Below, one piece after another: positions 11,653 through 22,500 of a DNA stretch of 64,000 nucleotides. The position numbers and the translations under genes are program-made. The notes below the pieces were generated by a model. That model searched no databases and was not told the origin of the DNA. It worked only from the letters and a program-made list of their open reading frames with translations. Source of the stretch: Isoetes taiwanensis (taxonomy: Eukaryota > Streptophyta > Lycopodiopsida > Isoetales > Isoetaceae). The stretch covers positions 5,055,802 through 5,119,801 of the forward strand of contig JAJEKV010000075.1 of NCBI GenBank assembly GCA_021234155.1, given 5' to 3'. Every line of letters begins with the position of its first letter. Position 1 is the first letter of the stretch.

Positions 11653-11959
11653 ATAACAGTATTAAAAATGATTTGAATGTACATTAATGACATGAGCAGA
11701 TGATTATAAATATGGTTCTATTTCTTCTCCTATTTTATTTGAGCAGGGACAAAGGGTACAATGAGTGAAAGATGATGAGCAAGGAACTTAATATGTACCT
11801 TTTAGCCCTTGCATTGCTCTCGGGATTACTGCTAATGGTGCATGGTTGGCTGCAAATATGAGAGTTTCTTCTCTTATTCTCTTTAAATTATCATTTGTTC
11901 AAATTCTGGAGCATTGGAGACAGATATCAGATAATGAACCTTTTATGATGACAAACCTA
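11653..11959. other. no feature recognised between the two copia halves
   Basis: About 300 bases between the outer edge of the minus LTR and the plus-strand integrase. No gag or protease coding is seen on either strand. If the gag half was inverted, this is former flanking DNA carried along with it. Confidence 0.4.
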
Positions 11960-12353
11960 GCTTTTTACAACCGTCTTATTCTGGTTATGTTTAAAAGAAG
12001 AAAACTAAAGAGATTCTGGAGTTGGTTCATACTGATCTGTGTGGACCTTTGAACATCAGAGGAAGAACTAGCAAAAGGTATTTTATCACCTGTATTGATG
12101 AGTATACCAGAAAATGCAAATGTTATCTGCTAGTCAGGGATAGGTTCTATACGTATTAAATTATTTTTTCAGACGTATAAAGTCCAAAAATATGTATTTT
12201 TAGGTTAAATACGTATTTTTCGTATTTTTAACCTCACCGTAGGAAAAAATATTTTCGCGTTAAACGAAACCCTGATTTAAACTTTACGCGAACGACGCGG
12301 TTCTATCGAAACTTTTTTTTAAAATAAATCGAGGGTTTAAACTATAAAATAAA

Positions 12354-12401
<48 letters not shown>

Positions 12402-15182
12402 TTCCCGCTTACACGAAAATTCAAAAAAAAAAAAAATTTTCGAAAAAAAAAAATCAAAAATTTTTTTTTTTTTCGCGTCAGCAATGACACCCACCCTCGG
12501 CATGGCACAATTCAATGTGGCATGCCAGGCGAGGGTCACCGCAATAATAATAATAATAATAAATTTTTTTTTTTTTTTTTTTTTTTGTTTTTTTAACGCC
12601 AAAAAAAAAAAAAAAAAAAAAAATTTTACGGTAAACCGCTGCTGAATCAAGGTTTAAACTACGCCGAAAAATGTTTCGAGTTTAAACTACGCCGAAATTT
12701 TTCGACGCCAAAATTTTTTTTGGACGTATTTTTGACGTATTAAACGTCAAATTTGTGCCGTATGAAACGAAAAATACGTATTACGTGTAAAACGTATACA
12801 GTATTGAACCTATCCCTGCTGCTAGTTAACAAGGCTCAAGCCTTAACAACCTTCAAGCAATTTGTAGCAGAATCAGAAAGACAAACAGGCATGAAAAACT
12901 GAAATGCATAAGGTCTGACAGAGGGGGAGAGTATCTCTCAGCCAAATTCAAGAGCTTTTGTATTGCCAATGGCATCAGGAGGCAGCTGACTTGTAGATAT
13001 AGTCCCCAACAAAATGGAATAGCAGAAAGAAGAAATAGGACCTTAATGAATGCTGTTAGGTCAATGATTAAAAATAGTGGATTACCCAACTATTTGTGGG
13101 AAGAAGCTTTGCTAACTGCCAATATCATACAAAATAAACTCCCCTCCTCAAGTTTGCAAGGAAATATTCCTGACCTGATGTGGTATGGAGAAGATGCAGA
13201 AATTAATTATGAAAATTTTAAGGTTTATGGATGCTTGGCCTATGTACATAAACCAGATGAGCTTAGGAAAAAGCTTGATGATAAAGCCGAAATTGGTTTC
13301 TTAGTAGGCTATGACAGTCATTCAAAAGGTTATATGTATTATACAAAAATAGGCATCAAGTCACAAAAGAAGTCTCTATTAATAAAACTCCTCAAGTAAC
13401 AAATGATCAAATTGATTATGAAGAGTAGGAGGAGGAAAATAGAGAAAATAAAGGAGCTAGAAATATCACACAAGTTCAGAGGACTGGAACTGAACTTGCT
13501 GAGCCTGAAATAGTTGAGGCAGATAAGATACCAGAAAAGAGGACTAGAAAAAGGAGAACAGAAGCACAAAGACTACGGGATGAAATTAAGTTTGACAAAG
13601 AAGCCTATGGAAGAAATGTCTTAGGTGGAAGTAAAAGACGAACAAGAACAAGAGGTTGAGACATTGGAAGAATGCTATGCATGATGAATTGAGCTCTTCT
13701 GCAAACACTCATACTTATTATGTTGTAAGGCAACCTGTTGGACAGAATATAGTTGGCAGTAAATGGATTTTCAAAATTAAAACCAATGCAGATGGCTCCA
13801 AGAAATACAAAGCACGGTTGGCAGCACAGGGTTTTACTAAAAAATAGGGTCAAGATTATGATGAGACTTATTCCCCTATAGTCAAACTTACAAGTTTAAG
13901 AGTTCTTTTAAGTTTAGCCAATGCTCTTGATTTAGAAATACATCATATGGATGTGAAGACTGCATTTCTGAATGCCATGCTGGAGGAAGACATCTTCATG
14001 AAACAGGCCCCTGGTTTTGAAAAAGGGAAAAATTTAGTTTGAAAATTTAATAGGGCAGTGTATGGTTTAAAGCAAGCTCCAAGAGAATGGTATCTTTGCA
14101 TGGATACTTTTCTGAGAGGACAAGGGTTTGAGAAATTCCAAAATGATGGCAATCTATATAGATACAAAGTAGGGGATGAATTTTGCATTATAGCTTTATA
14201 TGTAGATGATTGTATTATGATTGCCAATTCCACTAAAGTTCTAAATGTGTGCAAAGATATTTTAAAACACAGGTTCAAAATGACAGATTTAGGGCCTTTG
14301 CAAAAGTTTATGGGAATTGAGGTTGTAAGAGACAGGAAAAATAAGATACTGAAATTAAAACAGAGGGGACATATAGAAAACATGCTCAAGAAGTTTAATA
14401 TGCAACATGCTTGTACTGCCAAAACTCCAATTGTGCCAGGACATCATTTGACTGCTAATGTTGAGGTTGATGCAGAGGAACTTGAATATATGAAACAGGT
14501 CCCATATCGTGCTCTAATAGGATGTTTGCTATACTTGAATAACAGTACTAGGCCTGACGTAACATATGCTGTCAATATTCTAAGCAGAAGATGCAGCAAC
14601 CCTGAAAAAATACATTGGTTGGCAGCAAAAAGGGTGTTAAAATATTTGAAAGGGACTCGGGACTATGGAATAACATTTAATGATGATAATCTGCAAATGT
14701 ATGCCTATTCAGATGCTGACTGGGCAGGTGATCAAACTGAAAGAAAGTCTACCACAGGTTATGTGATATTTCTTGCAGGTGGTACTATAAGCTGGAGAAA
14801 AAAAAAAAAAAGCAACCGCAATTGCATTATCTTCACCGAAGTGAAGAGTATCTTTGCCTCATCTCTTTTATCTGGAGAAATAGCTTGGCTTAGAAGGTTG
14901 CTGGAAGAGCTAAATTTTAAGCAGGTAAATCCTACCACTATCTTTTCAGATAGTCAAAGTTGCATTGCAATTGTTAAAAATCCTGTTGAACATGAGAGAA
15001 CCAAGCATATAGAGTTAAGCATGCATTATATCAGGGATCAAGCTGCAAAAGAAAACATTCAAATGATGTATGTTAGCACTTACAGACAGGTAGCAGATAT
15101 CTTTACAAAAGGACTTGCAGAAAATAAATTTACAGGGTTTCAAAGGCAGCTCAAAGTACATTGCTTATGCAATGAGGAGGAG
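11960..15182 (+). pseudogene. copia integrase, reverse transcriptase and RNase H, decayed
   Basis: After removing the MITE at 12135-12818 the order is integrase (EILELVHTDLCGP, FITCIDEYTRK, IRSDRGGEYL, YSPQQNGIAERRNRT), then reverse transcriptase (VGSKWIFKIK, YSPIVKLTSLRVLLSLA, MDVKTAFLNAMLEEDIFM, VYGLKQAPREW, LYVDDCIMI), then RNase H (YSDADWAGD, KSTTGYVIF, KHIELSMHYIRD, VADIFTKGL). The YVDD site is intact. Stops or frame breaks occur near 11995, 12900, 13398, 13846 and 14041, and at an expanded A-run near 14800. It is the 3' half matching the gag half on the other strand. A GAGGAGGAG purine tract at about 15174-15182 precedes the 3' LTR. Confidence 0.9.
12135..12818. mobile_element. hAT-type MITE, 8-bp target duplication
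   Basis: The left end is CAGGGATAGGTTC and the right end is its inverse GAACCTATCCCTG. The element is flanked by CTGCTAGT at 12127-12134 and 12819-12826. Eight-base duplications with CAGGG-type ends are typical of hAT. Removing 684 bp and one repeat restores the integrase frame (CYLLV joined to NKAQ). The inside is A/T runs, an AT microsatellite (about 12357-12401), a TAA/ATA run and repeated ACGTATTT words, with no transposase, so it is non-autonomous. Confidence 0.93.
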
Positions 15183-15606
15183 TGTAGGAATATAAGGTCA
15201 TTGCATAATTAATGCAGAGGTTATCTGTGCCAGGCAGGTGGAAGCTAAATACCATTAATTGAATATGAAGGCTAGGTTGTGGAGGTTAAAAGGTTAAGTT
15301 GTGAAGTTGGTTGAAGTGGAAGTTAGAAATAAAATTGACATCGAAACCATTGGAAATAATGGCCAAAGGTCAATAGCCTATTTTTCATGAAATGTCTGTG
15401 GGATAATTCGAATGACGGATTTTCGGGACAAGCAAGTTTATCCCATCCGAATCTATAGCCTTGTCGGCCGATTCTTCAAGATAAAATGGTAAGCAATGGA
15501 TACCATGATACATACTGAAGCCGACGGATCTATTCACACACGAAGCCGGAATTGTTGTTGATCTAATGGAATGAAGTAGGGTCGATATTCACTGCAGTGT
15601 TTTTTG
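15183..15606 (+). mobile_element. copia 3' LTR, left part
   Basis: Starts TGTAGGAATATAAGGTCATT after the purine tract. It matches the inverted LTR at 11036-11652 up to CACTGCAGTG plus a T-run, where foreign DNA begins. The remainder of the LTR resumes at 22209. Confidence 0.9.
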
Positions 15607-18600
15607 GGTTGCCCCTAGGGGGCAAACCCTCGTTTATGTGGGTATGTGGGCATATCCAGGTATATGCCGGCATATGCCCATATATGCCGGTGATTTGCTA
15701 AAACCGGCTCTTTCCTCAGAAATGCTAGGTCGCATCCCGTTGGTGGTCGCCAGGTTCGAACCGCAAACCGGCATTCATTCTATAGGAGATCCGCCGGATG
15801 CAAACGGAAGCAAGCAAAGATTTAATAGCTGGGTCCGATTTTGCATGGAATCAACAAGCTGGTACATTTCAAGGCTTCAAGGTCGCCCATGTATTACATA
15901 GCAAAATCTACATCAAAATCTACATAGCAAATTGGTCTTTCTTCATCTTTCAGACCAGTATGAGGAAGAGAGTGTACAAATTCGCTTGAAAACCTACTGA
16001 GTAGGTCCAGCTTGGGGGCAAAGCGAAACATGGGTAACCCGATGAAGAATCCATCACCATATCCCGGAGTTGCAAATGACTCTTTTCAACACTTTCGAAA
16101 ACTTTGGGCATGGTGTCATTCGGCAGGGCATTTCTGCAGATTCGATCCAATGCTTAGCTTCTCATGACAGAGGCAAAAATGTGGACGGTAAGTTTACAAC
16201 ATGGCTCCTTGCCTTTTCCTTCTGCCTACCCTTCTTTCTTTCCTTTATCTTTTCTCTCGGTGCATAGACTGAGCAATCATGGCTTTAGAGCATATGGAGC
16301 TTTTGATCTATCTAACCGGGAAAGCACCGATGGCATCGGCAAGTCCGGAGCGCATGAATAAAGGTAGCCATTGACAAGATATCACAAAAATCACTATGTT
16401 ATGTTATGTTATGCAGGAGGGTTATAAGAATATCCTCCGTTGATTTATTATATTTGCGGGTGATATGCATTTTTTGGTTGCGACTAGTAAGCTCTCGATA
16501 GTATGTGTGCAATACTAATTCCTTATGTGCTGATGCTATAACGTGATCTTGATACATGATCGCCTATTAGCATCCGGGCTAATGAGCTCAGTAGAATCAT
16601 TGCTTGAAGAAAGCTCGGTATGTGTGGCTGCCAAATCAATACATAACCGATAATAGCATATCTTTGGATGTGCTATGCTAGCAAATATTTCATTGTTATG
16701 CTAAGTTTTGGGTGTTGTTTCTCTGCTTTGAGACTTCGGATGTGGTATGCTCCTCAATCTTGCCGCCAGCGGTTTTGTTCTTTTCTTTTAATGCTTGAAT
16801 CTTGTTGTAGATTTTTAACATCTTTAACCCGACCATGTATTGTTTACCATCTTTGATCCATGTTTTAGCTCTAGAATGCTTATTTTAACTCTCCTTGATT
16901 TCTATTCCTCTTTTCAAAGAAACTTCTCGATGAATATATGCAGAAACCCTTGGACATGTCCAACCTCCAGCCAATCTATCACACCTACAAAAGGTATTCT
17001 CGCGCTTGCATGCAACACTTGGAGCTGTAATTAATTGAAGAGGCATTCAGATGGTGCCATCAGAAGGTAAAACTTCCATTTTCTTATATTAATTCCTTTT
17101 GGAACAACCACGTTGGTGGACTCCAATTCCAATATAACGCTATATTTATGTTGCAGAATATTGGAGATCAACGTTGGGCCCAATAGTGGGTATGTTAACT
17201 TCATTTTTGCTAGACTTTCATGCATTGTTGCTTTTTGACGACCCCCTTCAAATTTTGCACTACGCCCATTATATAACAGTCCCAATATGCAGAGCCATTT
17301 GGATTTGTGGTAATTTGTTGCTTTATTTGCTCCATTACTTATTTTATGGACATACCATGAGGATTCTTGCACTTGAAACTTCTACACTATTGTGACTTAT
17401 TGCTTATAAGTATGCTGTTGTGCTCATGTTGGAACGCTACTTTGTATGGGCATATATAAACTCGAGATTCCTTTGATGATTCATTTTCTTACTTAAACTT
17501 CCCGCTTTAGCAGTTTGGTTTTATTTACCAGCCCTTTGCATGGCTGCATTCTTTATATTTACTCATGCTTCGCTGTTTTGCTGCAGGGTGGTGGTTAATA
17601 TTATCTCATTGGCAGAGCAGTTGGTCCAAGGGTTGGTGTGACGACTTTAGGAATTTGCAGAGTATAGGCAGAAGCATTAGCGCCTCTCATTGGATCTGGC
17701 ATATTGCGAAGTCGTGTTTAGTCAAATTTGGATGCTCCGATTATCTGTTCTACTGGTCATTGAATTGTGCTACCTTTTATGCAGTTCAGCACTGGAGCTT
17801 GAAGTCATTGTTTCTTTATGTTTTTTCTGTGCGAAGGGTCCGTTGTAAGATAACTGGAGGATGCGTAGATAATGCTAGGTATGCAATTTCTGAAATACTC
17901 TGTGCAAATAGGTCACTTTTCAAAAATATGTTTGTTGCTACAGTTTTACATCTGATCAGAAACTTGTCCATAGTTATAAAAATTACGCGATTTTTATGCA
18001 AAATCGTGCACTGGGAAAGCTAACTGAAAGATTTAAAAATGACTTGAGTTCATGTTATATGAGAGAGTTACAAAAATTACATCGACTCTTACTGCATGTT
18101 TCATATGTTAGGCGTCTACAATTTTCTCTAATTTTCACATTTGTTTCAAGGGAAAGGATAATATAGCAGCTAAGAGAGAATACTATAAGTGAGTCTGCAC
18201 CTCATCCATGTCTATAACAATTATGGAGGTATGGTCGGTGCAAGATTGCTGTTTGACAAGTGTAGCATAGATGGCGCTGGAGTTATTTAAGGAAATGGAA
18301 AAAAGAGGTGTTATATCTATGATTTGCAAGATATATTCAGGATCATCGCATCGTTGTTGTATCAGGCAGCAACGGAGGCACCGCCCATTCTTCAATTTTT
18401 ATCAGTTCCTCATTGCTTCCCTAATGCAACCAAGTGTATTACCTCAGCATTTGTTAGCTCTCTCGTCCCTCCTTTACTAACGGGTTGCATGCGTTAAGGC
18501 TTGATGAATTTATGTCAACTATGTGTGGTTAGATTATTTGCCGATGCACGATGCACTTGAAACGGCGGAGATTATGCAGAATCAAGGACTACTAAGTCAA

Positions 18601-19645
18601 TTTTGTCCTATAGCTTCTAAAATATCTGGATACTCTTCTCTTCATCCTTATAATGTACGTTCTTCTTGCTATAGTATTTACTGGGAATTGTGCATCTGGT
18701 ACTAGTATTGGTGAAGTTGTGATGTCTGAGATGGGTTTTATTGATTCTTGAATAAAGGAGTTATGCATACAGGCAAGGCAATGCAGTATGCAGACGTACC
18801 ATGGAGCTTGCAATCCATATGACACTGTTTATTTGTTTATTTGTTTATTTTTGCATGTCCGATCTTCGGCTTCTTCACTTTTGTAGCGTGCAAAGGAAGA
18901 TCTTTAAGCCTTAACCACCATGTCGTTCAGAAATGTTCCACATATCTTTGAAGGCCTCTTATTAGTGTAAGATGTGTCATACGAACTTCCACACTACAAA
19001 TGGGTACAAATGCCTCTGGACAAATGTCCATTCCCAACCTATGCGTGCTATGAAAGTGTGTATTTGCCTTAGCTCAGACATTAGATTCCAACAAGTTTTA
19101 TGAGACAATATTCCAGAGTGCCAGCTTGGTAAAGACGTCCCTTATCTCTGCAAGTGACATAAATTTGGCATATATGTGTCTAGACCAAAGTGCCAACAAG
19201 GAGAGATCTTTCGCATCCCATTTGTTGAACGTGTGTATTTCTTGGATTGATTTTTTGCCATCACCGAGGCATAAACAAATGTTGTGGCATTTGGAGGTAA
19301 CGTTCTACTATCTCCCCAAAATGCTACTTCACCATATCCATAATAAACATTTCCTGCAATGCAAGAGACAACACTACTTGACTTGCTTGTGCTAGATGAT
19401 TAAATGAAATTAATAGCCAACCCTACTAAAGAAACGACCTCAAATTTGTATGGAGCCGAACATGTGTTTCTGCTTTTTTCTTCTGTTTTCTTTAATATGG
19501 TGCCTCTTACAGGAAACATCGTTCAAAAAACACCATTAATTATGTGTTAGTAGTTTAGAAATGCTCCTTAAATTTCTTTTGCAAAATAAGCATGCACGGC
19601 CAAGCCTTTTTATGCGTGGCCAATGATAGACATAAACATATCGAC

Positions 19646-19777
19646 ATAGGTACTAGTTGCGGATAGATATGATTTAATAGGACGGCCTACAAATATAATT
19701 ATGATGCTTCTATAGGTACTAGTTGCGGATAGATATGATTTAATAGGACGGCCTACAAATATAATTATGATGCTTCT
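19646..19777. repeat. perfect 66-bp tandem duplication
   Basis: Two exact adjacent copies (19646-19711, 19712-19777) starting ATAGGTACTAGTTGCGG and ending GATGCTTCT. The identity implies a recent duplication or an assembly artefact. Confidence 0.9.
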
Positions 19778-20569
19778 GGAAGGAAACATTGAATTTGGCT
19801 TATCTAAATGGAGTTGTTTGGCATTGTTCGTGGATTGGATAATATAAATGCCATTCTTAGAAGTGAACTTCGTTTTGTTGTTCCCATGTGCATGAGCAAT
19901 AGCATTGGGTAATGTAAATGCCATTACTGTGTAAAGTCACAATGCAATGTCCTCTAAGATGTGGAATGCTATGGATTTGTGAATTTATTGCAACATCAAA
20001 CTTTTATCAATTTATTGCTCATAAGGTTCTATGAATTTATTTTGCATGTTAGTTGAATGTCATTGTTTTAGGAAAATCTAAGAAAAAACACAAAAAATAT
20101 GCTTGCTACATGAAAAAACTAGTTAATTTAGCTTCTCGGATGCTATGCAGTGAAGCTTTGATAAGGTTAACGTACAACCTGCTGAAATGTAAATTCCAGC
20201 ATTTGCAATACCTTTGAAATTCATCGTCATACAAGTAAATCTACCAAATTTCTAGGTCCTATAATAAGTTTTTTTCCCTCTCCTCTCTCTTTGAACACTT
20301 ACGTTTTACATATTATACATGTCACAGACATCCTAGAGCCTGGGCCACATACCATGTTATGCTCATGATAGTTGATAAATATTGGTCGAATCTTGAAGTT
20401 CTAGATTTTGTTAAACATGCAACACATTCATAACTCTAGCAATTTTTCAAAGAATCTTCATATAAGCCTGAAGCTCAAATTTAGATGATGCCTTTATTTC
20501 TAAATATCCCAAATTGCAATCTTGAATTAGATACCATACAAAATACACAACATTTGCATACGCATATTG

Positions 20570-21115
20570 GAGAATCTAAGGGCATCTTGATAGAATCTCG
20601 ACGAATATTTCAATAATCTGGTCAAACCCTAAAGAATGTTGGAGAATCTGGAGGAACTCTAATTGAATTTAGACTTTTAAACTTGACGTCTTAATTTTGA
20701 AGTTTTCGAAGACTTCATATGATCTAAAGGAATCCAAAGGAATCTTCATGAGATCTTTAGGAATCTAGGGGAATCTTGATAAAACCTTGAAGAATCTAAC
20801 GGGATCTTCATAGAATCTAAGGGAATCCAAGAGAACCTACATAGAATCGTGGGGAATCTAGTTGAATCTTGGCGCAATCTCTGAGAATCCAGGGGAATCT
20901 CAAGAGAATCTTGGAGAATCTATGGAAAATTTTTGAGAATCTAGGGGAATGCAAGGGAATCGTCATAATTTCGTTGAGGATATAGTGAATTCTAGGGGAA
21001 TCTTTATAAAATCTGAATTAATCTAGAAGAATGTACATAGAATATTGAGGAATATATGCGAATCTTGGAATAGTCTTTGGGATTCTAGAACCTTAAAAAT
21101 CTAGGGGAATCTTCC
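20570..21115. repeat. degenerate AATCT-AGGGGAATCTT minisatellite
   Basis: The words GAATCTAGGGGAATCTT, ATAGAATCT and AGGGGAATC recur irregularly every 15 to 35 bases through about 550 bases. No reading frame persists. Confidence 0.65.
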
Positions 21116-22208
21116 ACATTGTCAGTATTTTTTGCGGTCGACTTCATGCAGTCCTTCATAGTTTTTCGGTAATGCTTGATGGTCAATTCACCACTTTCTA
21201 GAAGCACTACAACTTAAAGAAAATGCAGGGCTCCAAGGAATTGAACCCTGGCTGAGACTTATAACTTCGCCTTGATCTATTTGTTGGGCCTCTATATTGT
21301 TAATCAACAGCTATGTCTTGTCGATCCCTTTGTTTTCAACATGTAATGAATTATAAAAGATTTTGACCAATTTCAAGTCGTCACGCTTCTTCAACTTCGT
21401 CATGTGGGAAAACATTTCACCTAACAATACAAGAATATCATCAGCAAGGTTTATTATATTTTGCATTCAATGGACACCGCATGATCAAGACATGATGAAG
21501 ACAATGAAACCAAAGATTGTTTAGCCATAAAAATAATTTTGACTCTATGTTTAATTGTGGATATTATTTCGAAGTTACGTAATAGTTTATAAGCTCATAG
21601 GGGCATACTTTTTGCAATGTGTGGTAGAACGGGGAATTCATTGCAATCTCTCATGACCCTTGATTGAATTGGAGTTCTAGGTGACCATCTCGTCGATTGC
21701 TTGCTAATTATTATTCAAGCTTGGATGCGACAAAACCGGGCATATAAGAAAATTACAAGACCTACAATATATACATGCACTGTCGTCATTCTGGCAAATA
21801 ACAATTTGAAATAGGGGAATGCATCCAATGAATTGTACAATAGAATGCAAAAGCGTATGCCTAAAGCTTTTTATCCTGATCTGGTCCACAACCAAACAAA
21901 CAAACAATGAGATATTCGATGTGTTTGCGGCTCCACGACCGATTTATGTGAGATACTTTACGCTTGCCTAACAAAGAAAGCTTTATTTCAAATATCATTG
22001 TATTCATTCAAAGTGTGTTCTTTATTTTACTGTGGTTGCCGAACTCTTTGGTGCATTTTGGAAGATAAATGTAGGTCGTCTGACTGCAGAGAATTCTATT
22101 TCCAAATGTTCAGGTTTATGGTTTTGAATTGATTGTCAAAACATGACTTTGAACTATGATTTAAGCCACTTCACCCTCCGGCCATGGAGGGCAACCCTCC
22201 GTGCGCAG

Positions 22209-22407
22209 CACCTTGTTTATTTGGTTGTCACTATTGTAACTATTACAAGTTCAAATATTTATTGATATCCTAGTTGAATATTTGAACAAGACATTAAGTA
22301 GTGCAAGAAGTTAAAATTGAAGCTTATAAGTGACAATTTGATGTTGTGTTAAGTTGTATTGTGGCAAGTGTTGATAACTTGAGTTGAGACAAGTGTTAAA
22401 AATTTAC
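22209..22407 (+). mobile_element. copia 3' LTR, right part
   Basis: Matches the inverse of 11036-11235 and ends AAAAATTTACA. Together with 15183-15606 it makes a full LTR of about 620 bp. Confidence 0.9.
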
Positions 22408-22487
22408 AGTTATGTATTACAAAGATGCAAAGCAATTATCAATAAATCCTTTCATATTTAGGAATAGACTACAAGTCCATTGAGCCC

Positions 22488-22500
22488 TTTTTTTTTTTTT
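22488..22500 (-). other. poly(A) tail of minus-strand LINE
   Basis: Thirteen T on the plus strand, directly after the last LINE base on the minus strand. Confidence 0.8.

Larger units (their letters stand above)
15607..22208. mobile_element. 6.6-kb insertion inside the copia 3' LTR, class unknown
   Basis: The LTR is broken after GTGTTTTTT at 15606 and resumes at TTTATTTGG from 22209, so the insert is about 6602 bp and TTT may be duplicated. The left end GGGTTGCCCCTAGGGGGCAA can fold on itself. Near the right end GGAGGG-CAA-CCCTCC forms a hairpin about 15 bases before the boundary. A tRNA B-box-like GGTTCGAACC lies near 15753. ORFs inside are short and none is recognised. Plus-strand splice-like borders and short exon-like pieces (about 16030-18100) could be captured gene fragments. 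It also holds the 66-bp duplication at 19646 and a degenerate repeat at 20.57-21.1 kb. The insertion is well supported; its class is not. Confidence 0.75.

Noticed and set aside
11653-11959. Missing gag of the plus-strand copia half
   Set aside because: No gag, protease or zinc-knuckle motif in any frame here; the only gag matching this element is inverted at 9.8-11.0 kb.
12357-12475. TATA promoter and lysine/phenylalanine-rich ORFs
   Set aside because: The AT microsatellite and A/T runs are interior sequence of the hAT MITE; the ORFs are low-complexity artefacts.
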